From Hyphomonas sp. (lineage in GTDB: Bacteria > Pseudomonadota > Alphaproteobacteria > Caulobacterales > Hyphomonadaceae), in assembly GCA_016124495.1 (NCBI GenBank), contig WGNP01000003.1, forward strand, positions 186,001 to 250,000: a stretch of 64,000 nucleotides of DNA, in the 5' to 3' direction. The notes under the pieces were generated by a model. That model did no database searches. It was not told the origin of the DNA and saw nothing but the letters and a program-made list of their open reading frames with translations. This document shows positions 52,463-60,500 of the stretch, in pieces (the stretch's first letter is position 1; every line of letters starts with the position of its first letter). The position numbers were made by a program, and so were the translations under genes.

Positions 52463-55400
52463 TTAGAACTCGTAGCGGATGCCGATGCGGGCGCGCCAGG
52501 TCGACAGAGCGTTCGACCGGAAGGCAGATCCCAGCGGGTTGAAGCTGTTGTAGCGGTAGACGCACGAGCCTTCAGTAACACACGCCGTCCGGGCCAGGTC
52601 GTTGTTAAGCGCTGGCGCGCCCGCAACGCCGAGGCTTGCCACATCCGAGGCACGTACAAGGTCTGCGCGCACGATAGCCAGCTGGCCGTTGCTCGGAGCG
52701 GTGTACTGAGTGCCCCACTCGTTGTTGAGAAGGTTCGCAAAGTTCTCGATGTCGAGGACCAGCTTGAACTTGTTCTCGCCGACGAGGTTCTTGGCACCCC
52801 AGATGCCCGGCAGGTCCTGCTGCAGGCGCAGGTCCCAACGCTGGTTCCAGACCGACTCTTCCGAGTTTACTTCGTGGATCTGGCCCTGCTCAATTCCCCG
52901 GCCGCGAACGTAGTCGCCGAAGGCAGTCTGGTTGAAGCCGGCAGCATAAACGACGCGCGGGTCACCTGCGAGGTTCGGGATATAGAGCGGCGAGTTGTCG
53001 AACGGGTTCTCGCCGAGGCCGGCACGTCCGAACAGTGCGTTGTTATTGTCCACGTCGAAGGTGTAGGTGAACGGCAGGCCCGAGGAGAACTGACCGAACA
53101 GATCGATCCGGCTGGCGAGGTCGCCAAACAGGTTGCGCTCATAGGAAACGCCAAGCTTGAAGGCATCTTCAGTCTGGTAGAGCGACGTGCGGGCATCCGG
53201 GAAGTTTCGGTCTGCATCGACCTGGCCGCGCCATGCCGAGATACCGCGCGACGAGGAGCCTTCCGTAAGTGCCTGGACATCCTGGTAGCTATAGGAGGCA
53301 AACAGATCGAGACCATTCTCGAAGGCTTTCGCCAACGACAGGGTGTAGACCGTGCTGTCGCCGCCGTCGCCGTTCGTCAGGACAGTGCGGTTCGTCTGGC
53401 CCAGCGCCTGCAGGTCGGCATAGATCGGACGACCGTCCGGAGCAACACCCGGCGTGCGGGCCGGGATGGCGTTGATCTGGGCGTATTCCTGCCAGAGGAA
53501 CGATTCCAATGACTGCGTGTACAGGACCTGGGCCGAGGCGACGTAGTCAGTGCCGAGGTTCAGGAAGCCGAAGTCGAGGTCGAACTCCTGGTCGAGACGG
53601 AGCGAAACTTTGCGGTCGCGCGGAATTTCGAAGTCAGGGTCGATGGCATCAATGGCGCGCGGAACGCCGGCAGCAACCGCTGCGATGGCGGCGGCCGGAA
53701 CGACCGCCGGATTGACGTTGAGCACGTTGGTGAGCTGCGAAGTGGCAACCAGGGGGGCAACAGCGTTGAGGGTCCAGACGCCCGGATCGCCGCCGGCAAA
53801 TACGCCGAAGCCGCCGGTGAGGGTCGTGCGGTCATAAGGCGTATAGCGGAAGCCGAAACGCGGCATGATCAGGTCAAGACCATCGGTCGAAGTCGTGTTC
53901 GGGATCCCGACCGAAGCGGCGAACGAAGGATCATTGACGGCGCTGTCATCCGAGGTCAGGCGCTCGTAGCGGATACCGGCGCTGAACTCGAGGTCAGGGT
54001 TCACCTGCACGCGGCCCTGGCCGAAGAGGGACGAGCGCTGATAGGCGTAAGCGGTCGTGTAATCTTCCGTATTGTTCGACGTGACGTTACGGTACTGGAA
54101 TGTGTTGGCAGTGCCCGCAATAATGTTGGGAACCAGCGAGGTATTGCCCGCCGTGCCGGCACCGAAAGTGAACAGGCCACGCGAGAACTGCGAGAATGCG
54201 TTCGCAGCTTCGATGGTTTCGTACTCACCGCCGACCGTGAAAATGAAGTCACCGAGGGTGTAGTCAGCCGCGCCGAAGAACTGGAGGCGCTCGTCTGCAT
54301 AGGTGTTGGTGTGACGGAACTGGTCGCAGCCGCCGACAATCAGGCGGTTGGTTGTCGACGTGACCGTACCGGCCAGCGGCGAGCCGGCGACGTTTGCAGC
54401 CGCAGCCGTGACGTTGAAGTTCAGTGCGCCGACGCCGGGGCCAGCATTACAAGCCTGCTCGCGCTCGTTCTCAGTGTAGTTCACGCGAAGGCGGGTCGAA
54501 AGGTTGTCGGTCCAGTCAGAGAAAAGCTGACCGCCATAGCTGTTGAGCGTGTTCGGCGACTGGTACCAGGCGGACTGGAACGTCAGGGCGCCAACGCCCT
54601 CCACCACGACCTCTTCGGTCTGCTGGAGGTTCAGCTGAAGGCGGTGGTCATTGTTGATGTTCCAGTCGACGCGGGCAAAGAGGCGCTCGGACTCTTCCGG
54701 CAGCGCCGCAGAAGACGGGCGGCCACCCATGTCGACGCCGAGTTCGTTCTGAACGAGGGTGTTCAGGGCCGTGAAGAAAGCCGGGGTCAGGCCATTGGCT
54801 GCGTCGGCTGCCTCAAAGTCGACCGAGCGGGCGTCTTCGAACTTCGAATAGTTGACGAGAAAGAACAGCTTATCCTTGATGATCGGGCCGCTGATCGTGG
54901 CGCCATACTCTTTTTCTTCAAAGATACCGGGGTTGAACGAGCCGGTGCCGCCAAATGTCTTGTCCCCGAGGAAATCCTGATCGCGGTAGTAGTAGTAGAG
55001 GGAGCCATCAAACTCGTTGGTGCCGCCCTTCGTGACGACGTTGACGCCGCCGCCCGTGAAGTTGGACGCGGTGACCGAATAGTCGGCGGCGACCAGCTGA
55101 ACCGATTCGATGATGTCGATATCGATCGGCGAACGGCGGGTTGCGGCGAGGCCGCTGCCGAGGCCGAGATTGTCTTTCTGCACCGCGCCGTCGATCGTGA
55201 CGCTGTTGAAGCGCGGGTTGACACCCGCGATCGAGAGGTTGTTCGTGCCGCCGGAGATCGACAGCGGGTCGCGTGCGAGGATCGAAGCAAGATCGCGGTT
55301 CAGGGTCGGCTGGTTAGCAAGGTCGCGCGAGGTGAGGTTGGAGCCGACGCCGCTGTTGAGGTCCTGGAGGTTGATGGCGGAGCCGGTAACAACCACTTTC

Positions 55401-55768
55401 TCGAGAACGGCAGTGTCATCGATGGCTGCGAGCGTCAGCTGCAGCGGCGACTGGGGGCCGGGGGCAAAGCTGAGGCCGGTCAGCGTGCCGCCTTCATAGC
55501 CATCTGCCGCGACAGTCAGGCTGTAGGGACCGCCCGGGCGCAGACCTGCCTGGAAGAAGTTGCCGCTGGCGCCGGTCACGATCGTGCTGGCCGACCCCGT
55601 CGGTTCGTGAATGATGGTGATCGTGGCGCCCGAAACATTCGCGCCCTTGTCGTCAACAACCGAACCGCGGACTTCAGAGGCTGTTTCCTGAGCATAAACT
55701 GCCGCTACCGGCGCGAGCGCCGCGATGGCGGCGATGGATGCGCTGCGTACAAAGAAATTCTTGATCAT
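52463..55768 (-). CDS. TonB-dependent receptor with carboxypeptidase-regulatory N-terminus (Oar-like)
   Basis: Outer-membrane receptor, 1101 residues from MIKNFFVRSASIAAIAALAPVAAVYA. After the signal peptide a carboxypeptidase-regulatory beta-sandwich runs at about 30-105 (VRGSVVDDKGANVSGATITI), then the plug (about 110-240: VVVTGSAINLQDLNSG, FNSVTIDGAVQKDNLG, IDIDIIESVQLVAADYSVTASNFTGGGVNVVTKGGTNEFDG). The rest is a large beta-barrel ending in IGIRYEF, the outer-membrane terminal Phe. The substrate is unknown. A near-perfect Pho box upstream argues for phosphate-starvation expression, so it may import a phosphorus-containing molecule. ATG chosen over an earlier in-frame codon because it starts the signal peptide. 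Confidence 0.9.
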   Translation of the reverse strand: MIKNFFVRSASIAAIAALAPVAAVYAQETASEVRGSVVDDKGANVSGATITIIHEPTGSASTIVTGASGNFFQAGLRPGGPYSLTVAADGYEGGTLTGLSFAPGPQSPLQLTLAAIDDTAVLEKVVVTGSAINLQDLNSGVGSNLTSRDLANQPTLNRDLASILARDPLSISGGTNNLSIAGVNPRFNSVTIDGAVQKDNLGLGSGLAATRRSPIDIDIIESVQLVAADYSVTASNFTGGGVNVVTKGGTNEFDGSLYYYYRDQDFLGDKTFGGTGSFNPGIFEEKEYGATISGPIIKDKLFFLVNYSKFEDARSVDFEAADAANGLTPAFFTALNTLVQNELGVDMGGRPSSAALPEESERLFARVDWNINNDHRLQLNLQQTEEVVVEGVGALTFQSAWYQSPNTLNSYGGQLFSDWTDNLSTRLRVNYTENEREQACNAGPGVGALNFNVTAAAANVAGSPLAGTVTSTTNRLIVGGCDQFRHTNTYADERLQFFGAADYTLGDFIFTVGGEYETIEAANAFSQFSRGLFTFGAGTAGNTSLVPNIIAGTANTFQYRNVTSNNTEDYTTAYAYQRSSLFGQGRVQVNPDLEFSAGIRYERLTSDDSAVNDPSFAASVGIPNTTSTDGLDLIMPRFGFRYTPYDRTTLTGGFGVFAGGDPGVWTLNAVAPLVATSQLTNVLNVNPAVVPAAAIAAVAAGVPRAIDAIDPDFEIPRDRKVSLRLDQEFDLDFGFLNLGTDYVASAQVLYTQSLESFLWQEYAQINAIPARTPGVAPDGRPIYADLQALGQTNRTVLTNGDGGDSTVYTLSLAKAFENGLDLFASYSYQDVQALTEGSSSRGISAWRGQVDADRNFPDARTSLYQTEDAFKLGVSYERNLFGDLASRIDLFGQFSSGLPFTYTFDVDNNNALFGRAGLGENPFDNSPLYIPNLAGDPRVVYAAGFNQTAFGDYVRGRGIEQGQIHEVNSEESVWNQRWDLRLQQDLPGIWGAKNLVGENKFKLVLDIENFANLLNNEWGTQYTAPSNGQLAIVRADLVRASDVASLGVAGAPALNNDLARTACVTEGSCVYRYNSFNPLGSAFRSNALSTWRARIGIRYEF

Positions 55769-55848
55769 TGTGACTTCCCCGTCGTTGTCGACCTTCACCG
55801 GAATACCGTCGTGGCGCCCCGGACATGGCTCGCCCTTAGCCCCGCTAC

Positions 55849-55866
55849 ATGACAGTTAAGTGACAG
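55849..55866 (-). promoter_or_regulatory. Pho box upstream of the TonB receptor gene
   Basis: On the minus strand 55866-55849 reads CTGTCACTTAACTGTCAT: both half-sites match the CTGTCAT/C consensus with a 4-nt TTAA spacer. It lies 81-98 nt before the receptor start, close to the spacing seen for pstS. Supports PhoB control. Confidence 0.85.
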
Positions 55867-56025
55867 ACAATTGAAGGTTCTGCTGCGCCGCTATCCGGCG
55901 GTATTGTTTTTTCGTTGCGATGCAAAAATGACACGCCAGTAAGCTGCCTGCACCGATTTTGCCTGCAATCTGAGTTGTATTTGTGCGCGCCCTCCCGTCA
56001 TAAAGGGGCGCTTCAGCCCGAATCG

Positions 56026-57588
56026 ATGATGTCAGCCGCGTCCATCTTCCCGAAAAGTCCAGAAGCCCGGCTGACGCTTGGGGTTCTTGCCCTGCTGCTC
56101 GCAGTGCGGGTGGCGGGGGTAGTTGCCTCGCCGCTTAATCTGTACGCGGATGAAGCGCAGTACTGGCGCTGGTCGCAGAATCTGGCGTGGGGCTATTACT
56201 CCAAGCCGCCGATGATCGCCTGGGTCATCTACGTGTCGACCGCAGTTTTCGGGGATACGGAATGGGCCGTGCGGATCGCGGCGCCCTTCCTGCACACCGT
56301 AGCGGCGGGCTTCATCTTCCTCGCCGGTCGAGCGATCTTTTCAGCGAAAACAGGAGTCTACGCGGCGCTCCTCTACGCATTGATGCCAGCGGTAACGCTG
56401 TCGTCCAATGTCCTTTCAACGGACGGCGTGCTGATGCCATTCTGGTGCGCCGGACTTTTTCTTGCCTGGCGGGTGCGCAGCGGCGGCGGGCTGGCGCCAG
56501 CGGCGGCCCTGGGCGCGGCGCTCGGGCTTGGCATCCTTTCAAAGTATGCGATGCTCTATTTTCTCATCGGGCTGGCGCTTGCGTGCCTCGTGGATGCCCC
56601 GATGCGGCGGTCCATGATGTCGAAAGGCGGCGCGCTGACGCTGCTGGTGATGGGGCTGCTGGTCGCGCCGCATTTGGCCTGGAACGCGGCCAATAATTTC
56701 CAGACCGTGGGCCACACGGTCGATAACGCCAACCTGGGCGGCGACCTCTTCAACCCTGAAAACGCGGTAACTTTCTTCGCCGACCAGCTGGGCGTGTTCG
56801 GCCCGGTGAGTTTCCTGGCCTTGCTGGCCGGGCTGGCGGGCTGGGGTCAGAAAGACGCACGCGGCGGTGAAGCCGCGCGCTGGCTGCTGTGTTTCGTACT
56901 GCCGGTGCTCGTGTTTATCCTCGGCCAGTCCGTGCTGAGCCGGGCCCATGCCAACTGGGCCGCAACGGCCTTTCCGGGCGCCAGCCTGCTGGTGGCGGGA
57001 TGGTTTGCGGGCCAGCGGGCGGTTGTCTGGTCAAGCCTGGCGGTCAACACGCTGGTTGCGGCGGTATTCCTCATCGTGCCTCAGTTAACCATGGCGCAGA
57101 CCCGCGCGCTTGGCATCGACAATGCCCTGAAACGTACGCGCGGCTGGGATGTGGCGGCCGAACAGCTGTTTACTGAAGCCGAGCGCCTTGGGGCGACCGC
57201 CGTGCTGGTTGACGAACGGGAGGCCTGGCACGGGCTGGACTTTTACGGCCGGGCGCGGAGCGTGCCGCTGATCTCGTGGCGGCGCTATTCCGGACCGAAG
57301 AGCTTTTCGGAGCGCGAACCTCTGGAGGGCCCTTTGGCAGAGCGGGTGCTGGTTGCTTCGGTACATGCCGGCATGCGGCCGCGCCTGCGGAGCGATTTTG
57401 CCGAGTTCCAGCCAACGGGCCAGGTCCGGATCGATCTCGGCGTGCGCGGCAATGGATGCCCGATCACGCGGGTTTTCCAGCTCTATCTGGCGAGCGGCTA
57501 CGCGCCGGCAGAGCGCACGCCCGAATGGGAAGCGTCGCTGGACGGGCAAAAGGAGTTTGCCGAGCCGCCCTGCCCTGCCAGGAAGTGA
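56026..57588 (+). CDS. Membrane glycosyltransferase, ArnT/PMT-like (GT39/83)
   Basis: 520 residues with about 10-12 helices followed by a periplasmic C-terminal part. The first loop has NLYADEAQYWRWSQNLAWGYYSKPPMIAWVIY (start about 36); the DEAxY acidic pair in this loop is the catalytic/dolichol- or undecaprenyl-sugar signature of GT39/GT83 enzymes. It transfers a sugar from a polyprenyl-phosphate donor to lipid or protein in the periplasm. It is divergent from the TonB receptor; both start in the same intergenic region holding the Pho box. The ATG at 56026 (double ATG) is chosen; the upstream frame has no membrane character. Confidence 0.87.
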   Translation: MMSAASIFPKSPEARLTLGVLALLLAVRVAGVVASPLNLYADEAQYWRWSQNLAWGYYSKPPMIAWVIYVSTAVFGDTEWAVRIAAPFLHTVAAGFIFLAGRAIFSAKTGVYAALLYALMPAVTLSSNVLSTDGVLMPFWCAGLFLAWRVRSGGGLAPAAALGAALGLGILSKYAMLYFLIGLALACLVDAPMRRSMMSKGGALTLLVMGLLVAPHLAWNAANNFQTVGHTVDNANLGGDLFNPENAVTFFADQLGVFGPVSFLALLAGLAGWGQKDARGGEAARWLLCFVLPVLVFILGQSVLSRAHANWAATAFPGASLLVAGWFAGQRAVVWSSLAVNTLVAAVFLIVPQLTMAQTRALGIDNALKRTRGWDVAAEQLFTEAERLGATAVLVDEREAWHGLDFYGRARSVPLISWRRYSGPKSFSEREPLEGPLAERVLVASVHAGMRPRLRSDFAEFQPTGQVRIDLGVRGNGCPITRVFQLYLASGYAPAERTPEWEASLDGQKEFAEPPCPARK

Positions 57589-57597
57589 AGCAAGGCC

Positions 57598-58239
57598 TCA
57601 GGCGCCTTTTTCGGCCTTACCCCAGAGCTGCTCGAGACGCGCGTCCCGGCCGCAGGCCTTGCGGTAGTAGCCATATTTTACGGCGCTGCGGATATAGTAG
57701 TCCTGGTGGTAGTCTTCGGCGGGCCAGAAGGTGGCGGCGGGCAGAACCTTGGTCGCGATCGTGTCGCCAAGCACCTCGCCGGCCTCGGTGAGAGCGCCTT
57801 CGGCGGCAGTGCGTTCGCCCTCGCCCGAGACGAAGATAGCCGAGCGGTAGCTGTCGCCCTTGTCGCAGAACTGACCCTTCGCATCGGTCGGGTCGATACG
57901 ACGGACGAAATAGTCGGCAAGCTCGCCATACGAAACCTTGGCCGGGTCGTAGGTGACCTTCACGGCTTCGTAATGGCCGGTCTCGCCATAGGTGACCTGT
58001 TTGTAGGTCGGCTTCTCGACCGCACCCCCAGTATAACCGGAGATCGTCTCGAGGACGCCGTCCACCTTGTCGAAGTCGGCTTCGACGCACCAGAAGCAGC
58101 CCCCGGCGAAAACGGCGGTCGCAACGCGCACTGGCGGATCTTCCAGGCGGCGGTCTTCAGCGCCGGCGCTGGAGAAGAAGGCAAGGCCAGTCGACATCAA
58201 GCCGGCGGTCAGGGCAATTACCAGGGCGGGACGCTGCAT
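57598..58239 (-). CDS. msrA: Exported peptide-methionine (S)-S-oxide reductase
   Basis: Repairs oxidised methionine. It has 213 residues from ATG 58239, with a signal peptide (MQRPALVIALTAGLMSTGLAFFSSAGA), so it works in the periplasm, unlike cytosolic MsrA. The active-site motif is FAGGCFWCVEADFDKVDGV (about 44-62), then GYTGG, the conserved GETGHYEAVKV and the family end DYHQDYY. A GTG two codons earlier (58245) is also possible. It converges on the glycosyltransferase. No MsrB is adjacent. The electron donor would have to reach the periplasm, as in MsrP/Dsb-type systems. Confidence 0.92.
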   Translation of the reverse strand: MQRPALVIALTAGLMSTGLAFFSSAGAEDRRLEDPPVRVATAVFAGGCFWCVEADFDKVDGVLETISGYTGGAVEKPTYKQVTYGETGHYEAVKVTYDPAKVSYGELADYFVRRIDPTDAKGQFCDKGDSYRSAIFVSGEGERTAAEGALTEAGEVLGDTIATKVLPAATFWPAEDYHQDYYIRSAVKYGYYRKACGRDARLEQLWGKAEKGA

Positions 58240-58390
58240 GGGCACTCAAAACTCTCTCACTCAGAACCGGAAAGGATAACCCGTCCGAATGTCGAAATAG
58301 TTGCTCAGCCTGTCCGAAAGAAGACAACAGATTCACACGACTGCTTAATGTCACGCCGTTGTGACCAATTTGCACACATGGTTTCAGCCC

Positions 58391-60493
58391 TTATGCCGGG
58401 TTTTCAGTCAGCACCCGGACCCTCACGCTGGAAACGCGGCCATCGGCGTCAACGGCGGTGACCTGGTAGAAGCCGGGCTGGCGGGGCTGCCAGATCGGCG
58501 AGCCCGCATCATCGAGGGCGGTTGGCGTGCCGTCGACGAACCAGCTGAGCTCACCCGTGCCACGGCCCGCGAGCACGAAGGGCCGGCCCGGGTGGCCATT
58601 GACGGGGCCCGCCCAGAGCTCGGCGCCTTCCGGCGGAAACAGGATCTCGGGCGGACGGTTTTCCGACAGGTTGCGCTGGGCGCCCCGGGATTTGCGGCGC
58701 GGCTCTGTCGTCAGGCGGGCGCGCGCTTCGCCGTCATCGCGCAGGTGGTGGGAGACACGGTCGGCCATCTCGAACAATACCGGCAGCGCAATGTCGCGCC
58801 CCGTGGCGCCGGTACGGGGGGCGCCATCAGCGCGGCCGATCCAGACGACGAGGACGTGGTCTCCCGATACCGCTGCCGCCCAGGCATCGCGAAAGCCGTA
58901 GGACGTGCCGGTCTTGAAGGCGATCTGCGGCGCATCGCGCGTCAGGCTTCCGGGCATGCGCCCGGCCGGAGCGGGCGAACCCTGCAGGATGCGGAGGATT
59001 TCGGACGCACTGGCACTGCTCATCAGGCGGCGGCCGGGGTCTTCGTAGCTGAGGCGCTCTTCTTCCGCGCGCCAGACCAGCGGCTTGGCGATGCCGCCAT
59101 CGCCGAGCGCGGCATAAAGTATGGCGAGTTCACGCGCCGTGAGGCCCGCCCCGCCCAGCGCCAGCGCAAGGCCTGCGCCGTGACCTGCTGCGCCGGTGAA
59201 ACGTGGGCGCGCGCCGGCCATGGCGAGCTGGGCGGAGAAACGCTCCGCGCCGATGCGGTCCAGCATCAGCACGGCAGGAATGTTGAGCGAGTGCTGCAGC
59301 GCGTCCGAGATGCGCACATCGCCGCGAAACATCCGGTCGAAGTTTTCGGGGCGGTAGCCGGCGAACTGGCGCGGCAGGTCTTCAACACGGGTGTCGGCGG
59401 AGGCGATGCCGTCATCGAAGGCAAGGGCGTAGATGAAGGGTTTAAGCGTCGAGCCAGGCGAGCGGGCGCGGTTGGTGAGGTCGATCCATCCGCCGGCGCG
59501 CTCCCGGGACGCGGAGCCGACGAGCGCCCGCACGGCGCGGGTCGGCACGTGGACGACAATTGCGGAGACCTGAACATCGACGCCTTCGGACTCGGCGCGG
59601 GTCAGCGCGATGCGTTCCAGTTCCGCCTGCAAGGCAGCGTCGAAGGTGGAGCGGACATCCTCGCGCGGGCCATTGGCAAGCGCGGCATCGGCACCGTGCC
59701 AGGCGCGGTCCGGGAAATCGAGCCGGCGGGGCGGCACGGGGAGCGCAGCGACTTCTGCGGCTTCACCTTCCGGGAAAACGCCGTAGCCGGTGAGCTTGGC
59801 GGCGACCCGGTCGCGCGCCTTCTTTGCCTGCTCGGGGCGCCGGTCCGGGCGGCGCACTTCCGGCGACTGGGGCAGCGCGATCAGCAGTGCGATTTCGTCC
59901 GAGGACAGACGGTCGGCCTCATGCCCGAAATAGCTCCAGCTGGCCGCGCGAACGCCTTCCAGGTTACCGCCATAGGGCGTAAGCGTGAGGTAGAGCTCGA
60001 TAATCTCGTCCTTGGTGAAACGGCGCTCCAGCTGGTTGGCACGCCAGATCTCGATGAACTTGGAGCCGATATTGCGCGGGCGCGGCTCCAGCATCCGGGC
60101 GGTCTGCATGGTGATGGTCGAGCCGCCGGAGACCACGCGGCCTGCCGCGGCGCTGTCCACCACGGCGCGGGCCATGCCAAGCCAGTCCGTGCCGTGATGG
60201 TTCCAGAAGCGCTTGTCCTCGACGCGCACCAGCGCTTCAATGAAAGCGGGGTCGATCTGCTCAAGCGAGACGGCGAACCGCCAGCGGCCATCCGGCGCCG
60301 AGAAGGCCCTCAGCGGCTTTCCGTGCCGGTCGGTGACCAGCACGGAATTGATATGCGCCCGGGTCAGCGGCGGCGGGAAGGCGAGGTCGAGGACCAGCAC
60401 CGCCGCGAGGAAGGCGCCGAGCCCGGCCATGAGCCGCTTGGGCCAGGCCAGCCCCTTCAGCCCGGCCCAGAACGCGGCCCCGGTCACTCGCAT
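58391..60493 (-). CDS. pbpC: Penicillin-binding protein 1C
   Basis: Bifunctional class A PBP, about 700 residues. A membrane anchor at about 16-38 is followed by a GT51 glycosyltransferase domain: ALVRVEDKRFWNHHGTDW (catalytic Glu), then GGSTITMQTARML and LYLTLTPYGGNLEGVRAASWSYFG. The transpeptidase domain has SPGSTLKPFIYALAF (SxxK nucleophile), SLNIPAVLML (SxN) and FKTGTSYGFRDAWA (KTG). A C-terminal BiPBP_C domain (PVNGHPGRPFVLAGRGTGELSWFVDG) ends it. It follows the alpha-2-macroglobulin gene by only 7 nt, with GGGAGG between; a GTG at 60487 is the better-spaced alternative start. Confidence 0.93.
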   Translation of the reverse strand: MRVTGAAFWAGLKGLAWPKRLMAGLGAFLAAVLVLDLAFPPPLTRAHINSVLVTDRHGKPLRAFSAPDGRWRFAVSLEQIDPAFIEALVRVEDKRFWNHHGTDWLGMARAVVDSAAAGRVVSGGSTITMQTARMLEPRPRNIGSKFIEIWRANQLERRFTKDEIIELYLTLTPYGGNLEGVRAASWSYFGHEADRLSSDEIALLIALPQSPEVRRPDRRPEQAKKARDRVAAKLTGYGVFPEGEAAEVAALPVPPRRLDFPDRAWHGADAALANGPREDVRSTFDAALQAELERIALTRAESEGVDVQVSAIVVHVPTRAVRALVGSASRERAGGWIDLTNRARSPGSTLKPFIYALAFDDGIASADTRVEDLPRQFAGYRPENFDRMFRGDVRISDALQHSLNIPAVLMLDRIGAERFSAQLAMAGARPRFTGAAGHGAGLALALGGAGLTARELAILYAALGDGGIAKPLVWRAEEERLSYEDPGRRLMSSASASEILRILQGSPAPAGRMPGSLTRDAPQIAFKTGTSYGFRDAWAAAVSGDHVLVVWIGRADGAPRTGATGRDIALPVLFEMADRVSHHLRDDGEARARLTTEPRRKSRGAQRNLSENRPPEILFPPEGAELWAGPVNGHPGRPFVLAGRGTGELSWFVDGTPTALDDAGSPIWQPRQPGFYQVTAVDADGRVSSVRVRVLTENPA

Positions 60494-60500
60494 GCCTCCC

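Noticed and set aside
54311-55852. 513-codon plus-strand open frame opposite the TonB receptor
   Set aside because: A shadow of the receptor's N-terminal half, with no features of its own.
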